Shown here: positions 26,342-37,751 of the stretch, in pieces
How positions within the stretch are numbered: the first letter of the stretch is position 1
Layout: every line of letters begins with the position of its first letter
NCBI GenBank assembly: GCA_035765415.1
Contig: DASTXR010000083.1
Span: forward strand, 103,404 to 167,403
Origin: CADEED01 sp035765415
GTDB taxonomy: Bacteria; Pseudomonadota; Gammaproteobacteria; Steroidobacterales; Steroidobacteraceae
Length of the DNA: 64,000 nt
Reading direction: 5' to 3'
Notes under the pieces: model-generated
What the model was told of the DNA's origin: nothing
What the model saw: only the letters and a program-made list of their open reading frames with translations
The model's database searches: none
Made by a program: the position numbers and the translations under genes

Positions 26342-27562
26342 TTACGCGGTAGCCAGCTGCTGCGCGAGTTCGAGTCGTCCGATCTGGTTGCTGTGCACCT
26401 CGTCCGGCCCGTCGGCGAGGCGCAGCGTGCGCGCGTGCGCATAACCCGCCGCGAGCGGGAAGTCTTCGCAGACGCCGCCGCCGCCGTGCGCCTGGATGGC
26501 CCAGTCGAGCACCTGGCAGGCCATGGCGGGCGTCGCCACCTTGATCATCGCGATCTGTTTGGCGGCGGCCTTGTTGCCGACGGTGTCCATCAGGTGAGCC
26601 GCGTTGAGCACCAGCAGGCGCGCGCTGTCGATCTGGATGCGCGCACTCGCGATGCGCTCGAGCGTCACGGTCTGTTCGGAAATCTTGCGGCCGAACGTGG
26701 CGCGCGTCGAAGTGCGCCGGCACAGCAGCGAGAGCGCGCGCTCGGCGAGGCCGATGGCGCGCATGCAATGGTGGATGCGTCCCGGGCCGAGGCGCGCCTG
26801 CGCGATGGCGAAACCTTCTCCCTCGCCGCCGAGCAGGTTCCCGGCCGGCACGCGCACCTTCTCGAACACCACTTCTGCGTGCCCGTGCGGCGCGTCGTCA
26901 TAACCGAACACGCGCAGGCTGCGCAGCACCTGTACACCCGGCGCGTCGTGCGGGACGAGGATCATCGACTGCTGGCGATGCCGATTCGCATTGTCAGGAT
27001 CGGTCTTGCCGATGACGATGAGCAGCCTGCAGCGGGCGTCGGCGGCGCCGGAGACCCACCACTTGCGGCCGTCGAGCAGATAGGAATCGCCATCGCGCGT
27101 GATGCGGCACTCGATGTTGGTCGCGTCGCTCGAGGCCACGGTGGGCTCGGTCATGGCGAACGCGGAGCGGATTTCGCCCGCGAGCAGCGGCTCGAGCCAG
27201 CGTTTCTTGTGCTCGGCCGATGCGAAGCGCTCGAGCAGCTCCATGTTGCCGGTGTCGGGCGCGCTGCAGTTGCAGGCTTCGGATGCGATCGGCGACCGGC
27301 CCAGGAGCTCGCAAAGGGGAGCGTATTCGAGATTGGTGAGCCCCGCGCCGTGCTCCGATTGCGGCAGGAACAGATTCCAGAGACCGGACGCGCGCGCCTT
27401 TTTCTTGAGCTCCTGCATCACGGGCGGGCTGTGCCACGGAAAAGTCTTGCGGGTCTCCGCGAGCTGAGTCGCGTAGATGGGTTCGGCGGGGTAGATCTCC
27501 GCGCGCATGAACTCATCGAGCCGCGCACACATCCGCTTCACTTTGTCGGAATACTCGAACAT
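26342..27562 (-). CDS. acyl-CoA dehydrogenase (ACAD10/11-like branch)
   Basis: 406 residues. FAD-dependent alpha,beta-dehydrogenation of an acyl-CoA. Signatures include FAMTEPTVASSDATNIE, KWWVSGAADARCRLLIVIGKT, RTSTRATFGRKISEQ and AIQAHGGGGVCEDFPLA. The N-terminal extension (FEYSDKVKRMCARLDEFM) and its place next to an APH-type kinase gene resemble the separate bacterial versions of mammalian ACAD10/11, where kinase and dehydrogenase domains are fused. ATG 27562 lies 10 bases from the end of the kinase gene; the frame open to 28168 is a shadow of that gene. Confidence 0.92.
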   Translation of the reverse strand: MFEYSDKVKRMCARLDEFMRAEIYPAEPIYATQLAETRKTFPWHSPPVMQELKKKARASGLWNLFLPQSEHGAGLTNLEYAPLCELLGRSPIASEACNCSAPDTGNMELLERFASAEHKKRWLEPLLAGEIRSAFAMTEPTVASSDATNIECRITRDGDSYLLDGRKWWVSGAADARCRLLIVIGKTDPDNANRHRQQSMILVPHDAPGVQVLRSLRVFGYDDAPHGHAEVVFEKVRVPAGNLLGGEGEGFAIAQARLGPGRIHHCMRAIGLAERALSLLCRRTSTRATFGRKISEQTVTLERIASARIQIDSARLLVLNAAHLMDTVGNKAAAKQIAMIKVATPAMACQVLDWAIQAHGGGGVCEDFPLAAGYAHARTLRLADGPDEVHSNQIGRLELAQQLATA

Positions 27563-27572
27563 ACGGGTGCCT

Positions 27573-28622
27573 CTAATGAACCTTGCGGGCCTGCGCCCAG
27601 CCGAGGTCTGCGATTGGGCGGGTGAGACTGCCGGCTTCGGTAGCGTGTTCGCTCGATGCATTGCCGAGCCGCGCGCGCGCGGCCACGCCCTGCAGGATCG
27701 AAGCGAGCCGGAATAGATTGAACGCAATGTAGAAATCGAATGCGGACGTGGACGCAGCCGGCCGTCCGGTCCGCCGGAGATATCTGTCGACGTAGTCGTG
27801 CTCGGAGGGAATGCCGAGAGGCGCAAGATCGAGCCCGGCGAGGCCCTTGCGCACGGCTTCGGGCATGCGGTACGGCATGCAGTGGTACGCGAAGTCCGAA
27901 AGGGCGTTGCCGAGCGTCGCGAGCTCCCAGTCGATGACCGCGCGAATGCGGAACTCGTGATGGTCGAAGATGAGGTTGTCGATGCGGAAGTCGCCGTGCG
28001 TGATGCGCGCGGGTTCATCGGGCGGCACGTGCCGGGGAAGCCAGTCGATGAGCTGCTCCATGGAGTCGATGCGCTCGAGCTCGCTCGCGCGGTACTGCCT
28101 GCTCCAGCGCTCGATCTGGCGCGCCACGTAGTTTTCGCGACGCCCGAAGTCCGCGAGGCCGGCGGCATCGGGGTCGATTGCGTGGATGGCGGCGATCACG
28201 CGGTTCATTTCTTCGTAGATCGCGGCGCGTTCGGGCGGCGTCAGGCCTGGCAGCGCGGGGTTCCAGAAGATCCGCCCTTCGACGTATTCCATGAGATAGA
28301 ACGGCGTGCCCGCCACGCTGGCGTCATCGCAGTACGAAAGCGCGCGCGGCACCGGCACGGAGGTGCCCGCGAGTGCGTTGAGGATGCGGAATTCGCGGTC
28401 GACGGCATGCGCCGACGGCAGGAGCGCGCCCGGCGGCTTGCGCCGCAGCACGTAGCGGCCGCCGTCCGTGGACAGTAGATAGGTGGGGTTCGACTGGCCG
28501 CCGCGGAACTGCCGGATCGTCAACGCCCCGGCGGAAGGCAGGCGCTCGCCGAGCCAGCGTGCCAGCCGCGCCGCATCCATGGCGTGCGCCTCGCGCACCG
28601 GTATGGTGGCGGAGGGATCCAT
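27573..28622 (-). CDS. APH-family phosphotransferase, ACAD10/11 kinase-like
   Basis: 349 residues with the aminoglycoside-phosphotransferase/kinase fold: nucleotide-binding LLSTDGGRYVLRRKPPG, catalytic loop ITHGDFRIDNLIF (HGDxxxxN) and metal-binding VIDWELATLG. In ACAD10/11-type systems the kinase phosphorylates a 4-hydroxyacyl-CoA so that the dehydrogenase can remove it; the adjacent dehydrogenase supports that role here rather than drug resistance (inference from family knowledge). ATG 28622 overlaps the SDR stop as TGATG. The longer frame to 28853 is a shadow. Confidence 0.9.
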   Translation of the reverse strand: MDPSATIPVREAHAMDAARLARWLGERLPSAGALTIRQFRGGQSNPTYLLSTDGGRYVLRRKPPGALLPSAHAVDREFRILNALAGTSVPVPRALSYCDDASVAGTPFYLMEYVEGRIFWNPALPGLTPPERAAIYEEMNRVIAAIHAIDPDAAGLADFGRRENYVARQIERWSRQYRASELERIDSMEQLIDWLPRHVPPDEPARITHGDFRIDNLIFDHHEFRIRAVIDWELATLGNALSDFAYHCMPYRMPEAVRKGLAGLDLAPLGIPSEHDYVDRYLRRTGRPAASTSAFDFYIAFNLFRLASILQGVAARARLGNASSEHATEAGSLTRPIADLGWAQARKVH

Positions 28623-29404
28623 CAAACTACCGAGGCGCCGCCGTCGACGGCGATGATCTGCCCGGTGATGTGGCGCGCGGCGCCGCTCGCGAGCAGCACG
28701 ACGAGGCCCTCGAGGTCCGCGGGCTCGCCGAGTTGCTTCATCGGCGTGTTCTCGATGACGCGCGGGGTGATCTGGTCGAGCATGCCGCGCGTGAACCGCG
28801 TCGGGATGAAACCCGGGCAGATGGCGTTCACCGAGATGCCGTGCTGGCCCCATTCACCGGCGAGCGCGCGCGTGAAGTTCACGAGCCCGCCCTTGCTGGT
28901 GTGGTAGGCAATGGCGCGCAGCACCTCGGGCCGCGAGCCCTGGATGCCCGCGACCGAAGCGATGTTGACGATGCGGCCCTGCTTGCGCGGGATCATCCAG
29001 CGCGCGCCTACCTGCTGCGTGAGCAGGAACACACCCGTGAGGTTGAGCCCGATGACCTTGTTCCAGCCGTCGAGCGGGTGCTCCTCGGCGGGCGCACCCC
29101 AGGTGGCGCCGGCGTTGTTGACGAGGATGTCGATGGGAGTGCCGGCCGCCGCGGCCACCGCATCGACGAAAGGATTCACGTTCTCGGGGCGTGACAGGTC
29201 GCCGACGACGCGCACAGCGGTCACGCCGCGGTTCCGCTGCAGACTGTCGACCGCCGCATCGAGTTCGTCGGACTTGCGCGCGGAGATGACGACCTTCGCG
29301 CCCATTTCGCCGAGCGCGCCCGCCATCGCGAGGCCGAGTCCGCGCGAGCCGCCCGTGACCAGTGCCGTGCGGCCTTCAAGATTGAATGCATCGCGCACGC
29401 TCAT
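28622..29404 (-). CDS. short-chain dehydrogenase/reductase
   Basis: 260 residues. Cofactor motif TGGSRGLGLAM, NNAGATWG, catalytic Ser in NIASVAG and Tyr-Lys in YHTSKGG, all intact. The C-terminal AVDGGASVV is the usual SDR end. ATG 29404 overlaps the preceding acyl-CoA dehydrogenase stop by four bases (ATGA). It probably acts as a 3-hydroxyacyl-CoA or alcohol dehydrogenase within the pathway; the specific substrate is not readable. Confidence 0.93.
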   Translation of the reverse strand: MSVRDAFNLEGRTALVTGGSRGLGLAMAGALGEMGAKVVISARKSDELDAAVDSLQRNRGVTAVRVVGDLSRPENVNPFVDAVAAAAGTPIDILVNNAGATWGAPAEEHPLDGWNKVIGLNLTGVFLLTQQVGARWMIPRKQGRIVNIASVAGIQGSRPEVLRAIAYHTSKGGLVNFTRALAGEWGQHGISVNAICPGFIPTRFTRGMLDQITPRVIENTPMKQLGEPADLEGLVVLLASGAARHITGQIIAVDGGASVV

Positions 29405-30540
29405 CCGACCTCCCGAAGAACCGCATCGCTGACCACGGCGAGGTGATGCGCGGCGTCGCCCAGAGTCATGTCGATCATGGTCAGTCGCTTGAAATAGTGG
29501 CTGACCGCGAGCTCGTCGGCCATGCCCATGCCGCCATGAAGCTGGATCGCCTGCTGGCCCACGAAGCGTGCGGCCTTGCCGACGTAACACTTGGCCGCGG
29601 ACACGTCACGCCGGCGCGAGGCCGCATCGCCCGCTTCGAGAGTGCCAGGGGCCACGCAGCGTCCCGTGGCCAGAATGCTCATCGAGCGCGCCTGGGTGGC
29701 CTGCACGAACATGTCGGCCATGCGGTGCTGCAACGCCTGGAAACGGCCGATGGGCTGTCCGAATTGTTTGCGCGACTTCGTGTATTCGATGGTGGCGGCA
29801 TTCGCCGCCTCCATGGCGCCGACGGCCTCGGCGCACAGCGCCGCGATGCCCCGCTGCACGGCGCGTTCGAGCGCCGCCGTCGCATCACCGCTGCCGAGCA
29901 TCTGGCTCGCGCGCAGCTTCACGTCGGTGAAGAACACATCGGCGGCGCTGCGTCCGTCGTGCGTGCGGTAGCGCACGACGCGCACGCCCGGATCATTCGG
30001 ATCGACCAGGAACACCGCCAGCAGCTTCCCGGCCTTCGCGCTCACGAGCAGCAGGTCGGCAACGGCGCCGTCGGGCACCGTGGCCTTTGCGCCGCTGAGC
30101 ACGTAGGAATCGCCGGCGCGCCGCGCCTCGGCGCGCACGGTCGACGCGTAGCGCGCGTCGGCCTCGCCGTGCGCGAGCGCGAGTTTCAGACCACCGGCCG
30201 CGACTCGCGGCAGCAGGTCGGCCTGCTGCGCTTCGGTGCCGTGGTCGGCGATCAGCGGCGCGCACAGCGCGACGGTGGATAGATAGGGCTCGAGCACGAG
30301 CGCGCGGCCGATCTCCTCCATCGTGAGCATGAGCTCGGTGGCGCCGCCGATGCCGCCTTGCGCCTCGGGGAGCCCGATGGAGAGGAAACCCTGTTCTGCG
30401 AACGCCTGCCAGATCTCGTCGCTGGTGCCCGCGGGTTTCGCGAGGCAGCCGCGGCGCGTCTCGAAGTCGTAGCGCTCGGTGAGGAAGCGCCGCACGGATT
30501 CCTGCAGCGCCAGTTGTTCGTCGTCGATTTCGAATTGCAT
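29401..30540 (-). CDS. acyl-CoA dehydrogenase
   Basis: 379 residues, starting MQFEIDDEQLALQESVRRFL, a typical acyl-CoA dehydrogenase N-terminal domain, with TVPDGAVADLLLVSAKAG in the middle domain and RKQFGQPIGRFQALQHRMADM plus LHGGMGMADELAVSHYFKRL in the C-terminal domain. It pairs with the next gene upstream (four-base spacing), a layout seen for heterodimeric or tandem acyl-CoA dehydrogenases in sterol and terpenoid side-chain breakdown. The longer frame upstream is a shadow of that gene. Confidence 0.92.
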   Translation of the reverse strand: MQFEIDDEQLALQESVRRFLTERYDFETRRGCLAKPAGTSDEIWQAFAEQGFLSIGLPEAQGGIGGATELMLTMEEIGRALVLEPYLSTVALCAPLIADHGTEAQQADLLPRVAAGGLKLALAHGEADARYASTVRAEARRAGDSYVLSGAKATVPDGAVADLLLVSAKAGKLLAVFLVDPNDPGVRVVRYRTHDGRSAADVFFTDVKLRASQMLGSGDATAALERAVQRGIAALCAEAVGAMEAANAATIEYTKSRKQFGQPIGRFQALQHRMADMFVQATQARSMSILATGRCVAPGTLEAGDAASRRRDVSAAKCYVGKAARFVGQQAIQLHGGMGMADELAVSHYFKRLTMIDMTLGDAAHHLAVVSDAVLREVG

Positions 30541-30544
30541 GTTG

Positions 30545-31741
30545 TCAGAGCCCGAGCAGGCGGTGCGAGATGATGTTGCGCTGGATTTCGTTCGAGCCGC
30601 TGTAGATAGACGTCTTGCGCATGTTGAAGTATCGGCCGGCGAGCGCGGCCCACCACTCGGCGCCGTCCGGCTCGCCCTGCCATCCGGCATCGAGCGCCTC
30701 GGGAACGTGCGGCAGCGCGCGCGGCCCGAGTGCGCGCATCTTGAGCTCGGCCAGGGTCTGCTGGATCTCCGAGCCGGAGATCTTGAGCGCCGAGGAGATG
30801 GGGCCGGGGTCGCGGCCCGCGGCTTCCGCCGAAAGCACGCGCAGCACGGTGTATTCCAGCGCGCGCAGTTCGATTTCGACCGCAGCGATGGCGTCACGGA
30901 AGCGCACGTCTTCGATGAGCGGCCGCCCGTCATTCGGCACGCGCGCGGCGATGGCCTTGAGCGAGCGCAGCTCGCGCTTGGATTCACCCAACCGCGCGAT
31001 GTTCACGCGCTCGTGCGTCAGCAGGTATTTCGCGTACGTCCAGCCCTTGTTCTCGTCGCCGACACGCTGCGTCAACGGCACTTCGACGTCGTCGAGCCAC
31101 ACCTCGTTCACTTCGTATTCCCCATCGATCAACGCGATGGGGCGCACGCTGATGCCCTTCGTCTTCATGTCGATGAGCAGGAACGAGATGCCTTCCTGCG
31201 CGCGACCCTCGGTGGACGTGCGCGCGAGGCAGAACATCCAGTCCGCGAAATGCCCCAGCGTGTTCCACGTCTTCTGGCCGTTGACGACGTAGCTGTCGCC
31301 GCGCCGCACTGCGGTGGTCTTGAGCGAGGCGAGGTCGGAGCCCGCGCCGGGCTCGCTGTAGCCCTGGCACCACCAGTGCTCGCCCGAGAGGATGCGCGGC
31401 AGATAAAACTGCTGCTGCGCGGCGGAGCCGTATTTCATGATGACCGGCGCGACCATGCGCATGCCGAACGCGATGAGCGGCGGCGCGCCCGCGGCAGTGC
31501 ATTCCTCGTCGAAGATGTGCTGCTGCACGGCGGTCCATCCCGGGCCGCCGAATTCGCGGGGCCAGGTCGAACCCGACCAGCCGCGCGAGTGCAGGACGCG
31601 GTGCCAGCCGAGGTAGTCCTCGCGCGAGAGCCGCTTGTGTCCTAACACCTTGGCGGCGACGTCTTTCGGCAGCTTCTCGCCGATGAAGGCGCGGACGTCA
31701 TCGCGGAACAGTTTTTCGGCGGCGGAGTATTCGAGGTCCAT
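30545..31741 (-). CDS. acyl-CoA dehydrogenase
   Basis: 398 residues. Signatures GYSEPGAGSDLASLKTTA, GQKTWNTLGHFADWMFCLART, LTHERVNIARLGESK and the C-terminal YSGSNEIQRNIISHRLLGL place it firmly in the family. ATG 31741 (MDLEYSAAEKLF) is the natural start; the frame to 31822 is open but would run into the promoter region. It is the first gene of the minus-strand operon, transcribed from the divergent region shared with the FadB-like gene, and probably forms a complex with the product of the next gene. Confidence 0.93.
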   Translation of the reverse strand: MDLEYSAAEKLFRDDVRAFIGEKLPKDVAAKVLGHKRLSREDYLGWHRVLHSRGWSGSTWPREFGGPGWTAVQQHIFDEECTAAGAPPLIAFGMRMVAPVIMKYGSAAQQQFYLPRILSGEHWWCQGYSEPGAGSDLASLKTTAVRRGDSYVVNGQKTWNTLGHFADWMFCLARTSTEGRAQEGISFLLIDMKTKGISVRPIALIDGEYEVNEVWLDDVEVPLTQRVGDENKGWTYAKYLLTHERVNIARLGESKRELRSLKAIAARVPNDGRPLIEDVRFRDAIAAVEIELRALEYTVLRVLSAEAAGRDPGPISSALKISGSEIQQTLAELKMRALGPRALPHVPEALDAGWQGEPDGAEWWAALAGRYFNMRKTSIYSGSNEIQRNIISHRLLGL

Positions 31742-31848
31742 CGCGGTATCCGTATTTCGCTGTGCGGAATGTAGTTTTGCGAAACTTGAAAGCAGCCTAA
31801 GCCTTAAGTAATGCTTCATCAAGTTGCACCGACACGCAGGAGCATTTC
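31742..31848. promoter_or_regulatory. divergent promoter of the catabolic locus with IclR-type palindromes
   Basis: The 107-bp region drives both operons. It contains ATTTCGC-TGT-GCGGAAT at 31754-31770, a near-perfect palindrome with three central bases, and GTTTTGCGAAAC at 31774-31785. Both resemble the TTyCGC-N3-GCGrAA operators used by many IclR-family regulators, and an IclR gene lies in the minus-strand operon. An AGGAG ribosome site for the GTG start at 31849 is at the right edge. Confidence 0.55.
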
Positions 31849-33989
<2,141 letters not shown>

Positions 33990-33993
<4 letters not shown>

Positions 33994-35186
33994 GCCAGGT
34001 ATCGAACGGTTCGAGCGAGGCCGTCATCGTCTCCACTGCGCGCACGCCGCTCGCGAAATCATTCCGCGGTGGCTTCAACATGAGCCATGGCGCGCATCTC
34101 GGCGGCGTAGTGGTGCGGGCCGCTCTCGAGCGCGCGCGCGTCGAGCCTGGCGAAGTCGAGGACGTCATCCTCGGCTGCGCTTATCCCGAGGGTGCGACGG
34201 GTGGCAACATCGCGCGCACCAGCGCCTACCGCGCCGGCTGCCCGGTGACGGTGCCCGGCACCACGGTCAACCGGTTCTGCAGCTCGGGTCTGCAGACCAT
34301 CGCGATCGCCGCGCAACGCATCCTCGCGGGCGAGGAGGGCATCTACGTCGCGGGCGGCGTGGAAAGCATCTCCACCGTGCAGCCGAATCGCAACCAGCAC
34401 ATGGCGCGCGATTCGTGGACGGCCGCGCACAAGCCCGAGCTCTATCTACCCATGGTCGAGACGGCGGAGATCGTCGGCAAGCGCTACGGCATTCCGCGCG
34501 AGCGCATGGACGAGTACGGCGTACGCAGCCAGATCCGCGCATGCGCCGCCGATGCCGCGGGGCATTTCCGGGACGAGATCGTCGCGACTCCCGCCACCAT
34601 GGCGGTCGTCGGCGACGGGGGCCGCTTCGCGACCCGCGACGTGGTGGTGGAGCGCGACGAGGGCCTGCGCGCCGACACCACTTACGAGGGTGTGTCGAAG
34701 ATCCGTGCGGCGCAGCCGGGCGGCACCATCTCCGCAGGCAATGCCAGCCAGTTCTCCGACGGCGCCGGGGCCTGCGTAGTAATGAGTGCGCGCGAGTCCG
34801 CGCGCCGCAATCTCACGCCGCTCGGCGTGTTCCGCGGTTTCGCCATCGCCGGCTGCGAGCCCGACGAGATGGGCATCGGCCCGGTGTTCGCCGTGCCCAA
34901 ACTACTGAAGCGCGCCGGTCTCACGGTGCAGGACATCGGGCTCTGGGAGCTCAACGAGGCATTCGCCGTGCAGGTGCTCTATTGCCGCGACCGGCTCGGC
35001 ATTGCCGACGACCGCCTCAACGTCGATGGCGGCGCCATCGCCATGGGCCATCCGTTCGGCATGAGCGGGCAGCGGCTCACGGGTCATGCGCTCATTGCGG
35101 GCAAACGCCTCGGCGCGCGTTACGTGGTGGTGACGATGTGCGTAGGCGGTGGCATGGGCGCCGCGGGGTTGTTCGAGGTGGTCTAG
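33990..35186 (+). CDS. acetyl-CoA C-acyltransferase (thiolase)
   Basis: 398 residues; cleaves 3-ketoacyl-CoA to acetyl-CoA (or propionyl-CoA) and a shortened acyl-CoA. The nucleophile Cys97 is in NRFCSSGLQTIA, the catalytic His in GHPFGMSGQR and the second Cys in TMCVGGGMGAAG; all are present. It starts at ATG 33990 with an ATGA overlap with the FadB-like gene, completing the beta-oxidation cycle encoded here. The longer frame beginning at 33738 is a shadow. Confidence 0.95.
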
Positions 35187-35212
35187 AGGCGAGCTTTCAC
35201 GGGCGAGGGGCC

Positions 35213-36550
35213 ATGAATGACGACAGCAAGAAGAAAAATGCGAAGAAGGCGCTGCTGCTGCTCTTCGCCGTCAACCTGCTCAATTTCTTCGACCGCCAGC
35301 TGCCCGGCGTGCTCGGCGAGCCCATTCGCAAGGAGTTCGGCCTCGACGATGCGCAACTCGGGCTGATAGGCACCGCGTTCACGCTCATGTACGCGGCCGT
35401 GGGACTGCCCATCGGCCGGCTCGCGGACACCTGGGTGCGCACGCGGCTCATCGCCGCCGGCCTCACGGTGTGGAGCGCGCTCACGGCCGTCTCGGGCATG
35501 GTGCATACCTACTCCGGACTCGTGGCCGCAAGACTCGGCGTGGGCATCGGCGAGGCGACGTGTTCGCCCGCGTGCCAGTCGCTGATCGGCGATCTCTATC
35601 CACCCGAGAAGCGCTCGCGTGCGCTCGGTGCGTTCATGCTCGGCCTGCCGTTCGGCCTGTGCCTGTCCTATCTCACGGGCGCGTGGCTGGGTGCGGAATA
35701 CGGCTGGCGCACCTGCTTCGTGCTCGCGGCGATCCCCGGCTTCGTCGTCGCGCTGCTGGTCCTCAAACTACCCGAGCCGCCGCGCGGTGGCGCCGATGCT
35801 CCGGGCACGTTGCAGCCCGCGAAGCACGCGACGAGCTGGGAAGCTTACAAACGCGTCATGCGCATCAGGACGTTGTGGTGGATCGTGATCTCCGGCGCGC
35901 TGCACAACTTCAACGTGTACGCGATCAACGCGTTCCAGACGCCGTTCCTGCAGCGTTATCACGCGCTCGACCTGCGCAATGCCGCGTTGGTGTCGGCGCT
36001 GGTCGTTGGGCTGGTCGGCGCCATCGGTTTGCTCGGCGGCGGCTGGGCCTCGGACCGCCTGAGCCGGCGCCGCGCCGACGGACGCCTGTTGCTCGCGGCA
36101 GGCACGATGATGGCATCGGTTCCCTGCGTGTTCCTGGCGCTCGCGCAGCCGCCCGGATCGATCGTCGCGTTCATGATCCCGATGGCGCTCGGCACCACGC
36201 TGAGCTTCGTCTACTACGCCACGGTGTACGCGGCCATCCAGGACGTCGTCGAACCGCGGCTGCGCGGCAGTGCGGTGGCTATCTACTTCTTCGCGATGTA
36301 CGTCATGGGTGCGAGCATGGGCACGTACCTCACGGGCAAGTTGTCCGTGTTCCTCGCGAAGCGGGCGATGGCCGATGCCGGCGCGCCCGCGATGACCGAG
36401 GCCTTCCGCGCGGTGGGACTGCACGACGCGATGTACGTGATCCCCACGCTGGCGTTCTGCTGCGCGCTGGTGCTGTTCGCGGCATCGCGCACGGTGAGCG
36501 CGGACATGGTGGCGAAGCCGGTGGCGATGGCGCCGAAGCCTGTGGGCTGA
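35213..36550 (+). CDS. MFS transporter (spinster-like)
   Basis: 445 residues with about 12 membrane helices. Features of the spinster-like MFS branch are NLLNFFDRQLPGVL in the first helix, GRLADTWVRTRL between helices 2 and 3, and GVGIGEATCSPACQSLIGDLYPPEKR in the fourth. It is the third gene of the plus-strand catabolic operon, 26 bases after the thiolase, and probably imports the acid or alcohol growth substrate (inference). The ATG at 35213 follows a GAGGGG tract. Confidence 0.93.
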   Translation: MNDDSKKKNAKKALLLLFAVNLLNFFDRQLPGVLGEPIRKEFGLDDAQLGLIGTAFTLMYAAVGLPIGRLADTWVRTRLIAAGLTVWSALTAVSGMVHTYSGLVAARLGVGIGEATCSPACQSLIGDLYPPEKRSRALGAFMLGLPFGLCLSYLTGAWLGAEYGWRTCFVLAAIPGFVVALLVLKLPEPPRGGADAPGTLQPAKHATSWEAYKRVMRIRTLWWIVISGALHNFNVYAINAFQTPFLQRYHALDLRNAALVSALVVGLVGAIGLLGGGWASDRLSRRRADGRLLLAAGTMMASVPCVFLALAQPPGSIVAFMIPMALGTTLSFVYYATVYAAIQDVVEPRLRGSAVAIYFFAMYVMGASMGTYLTGKLSVFLAKRAMADAGAPAMTEAFRAVGLHDAMYVIPTLAFCCALVLFAASRTVSADMVAKPVAMAPKPVG

Positions 36551-36596
36551 CCGAAACATTCCGATAAAACCCGCCGAGGAGAAGAACATACCCACC

Positions 36597-37616
36597 ATGA
36601 GAGCCGCCGTCGTTCACGGCTTCAAGGAACGCTTGAGAATCGAGGAAGTGCCGGTGCCTGAAGTCGTGCCGGGTCGCATCCTCGTCAAGATCGTGGCATC
36701 CGGTGTGTGCCATACCGACCTGCACGCGGCCGACGGCGATTGGCCCGTCCAGCCGAAGCTGCCCTTCATTCCCGGCCACGAAGGTGCCGGATATGTCAGC
36801 GCGGTCGGCGCCGGCGTGAAACACGTGAAGGAAGGTGATCGAGTCGGCATACCGTGGCTGCACACCACCTGCGGTCATTGCGAGCACTGCATCAGTAGCT
36901 GGGAGACGCTGTGCCACCGCCAGAAAACGACGGGATACACCGTCAACGGTTGTTATGCCGAATTCGCGCTCGCCGATCCCGGTTACGTCGGCCAGTTGCC
37001 GCCGAACGTCGATTTTTCAGCCATGGCGCCGGTGCTCTGCGCGGGAGTAACGGTCTACAAGGGACTGAAGGTGCTCGAGTGCAAACCCGGCGATTGGGTT
37101 GCCATTTCGGGCGTCGGCGGCCTGGGCCACCTGGCGGTGCAGTACGCCCGCGCCATGGGGTTTCACGTGGCTGCAGTCGACATCGACGACCGGAAACTCG
37201 TGCTTGCGAAAAAGCTCGGCGCAGAACTCGTCGTCAATGTCATGAATGCGGATCCCGCCGCGGAGCTGCAGCGCGCGCTGCGAGGAGCCCATGGCGTGCT
37301 CGTCACCGCGGTGTCCCCCAAGGCCTTCGAGCAGGCGCTGGGCATGCTGCACAAGCGCGGCACGATGTCGCTCATAGGCCTTCCGCCTGGTGAGTTTGCG
37401 TTACCGATATTCGATGTCGTGCTGAATGCGAAAACCATTCGCGGCTCCAGCGTCGGCACGCGCATGGATTTGCGGGAAGCCATCGCGTTCGCGGCGGAAG
37501 GCAAGGTGCGTTCCGTCTACACCGAAGACAAGCTCGAGAACATCAACGATATCTTCGATCGAATGAAGAAGGGCGCCATCGAAGGCCGCATCGTGTTGAG
37601 GCTGGCCGACGGATGA
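36597..37616 (+). CDS. zinc-dependent alcohol dehydrogenase (copy 1)
   Basis: 339 residues, medium-chain dehydrogenase. Catalytic zinc ligands are in CHTDLHAADGDW, GHEG and VLCAGV; the structural zinc lobe is CGHCEHCISSWETLC; the NAD site is GVGGLGHLAVQYA. It is close to the AdhP/AdhA type that oxidises short primary alcohols. The AGGAG at 36577 is 15 bases from ATG 36597, but has ideal spacing to an ATA at 36588; the paralogue at 61005 has GTG at exactly that position, so the start here may have shifted or ATA could be used weakly. It shares most of its sequence with that second copy. Confidence 0.95.
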   Translation: MRAAVVHGFKERLRIEEVPVPEVVPGRILVKIVASGVCHTDLHAADGDWPVQPKLPFIPGHEGAGYVSAVGAGVKHVKEGDRVGIPWLHTTCGHCEHCISSWETLCHRQKTTGYTVNGCYAEFALADPGYVGQLPPNVDFSAMAPVLCAGVTVYKGLKVLECKPGDWVAISGVGGLGHLAVQYARAMGFHVAAVDIDDRKLVLAKKLGAELVVNVMNADPAAELQRALRGAHGVLVTAVSPKAFEQALGMLHKRGTMSLIGLPPGEFALPIFDVVLNAKTIRGSSVGTRMDLREAIAFAAEGKVRSVYTEDKLENINDIFDRMKKGAIEGRIVLRLADG

Positions 37617-37698
37617 ATGGGATATTCGGAATACGCGGATGTGAAGTGGCTAGTCGACGCCGCCGGCGACTTGCTCGTAATGACCAGATTCCGCGCAC

Positions 37699-37730
37699 GG
37701 ACAAGCCCGGCCTCGAGGCCGGACTTGTCC
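37699..37730. terminator. strong stem-loop, bidirectional terminator candidate
   Basis: GGACAAGCCCGGCC and GGCCGGACTTGTCC, separated by TCGA, form a 14-bp stem with one mismatch between two convergent genes. There is no long T-run, so termination is inferred from position and stem strength. Confidence 0.65.
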
Positions 37731-37751
37731 TCTGAGAGCGCGTTCCTTCGA

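Noticed and set aside
26033..27625. 530-codon frame antisense to the IclR regulator and acyl-CoA dehydrogenase
   Set aside because: It covers two confident genes and an operon junction, which a real gene would not mirror.
27573..28622. Aminoglycoside resistance gene
   Set aside because: The APH fold is shared with ACAD10/11-type kinases and the gene is embedded between beta-oxidation genes.
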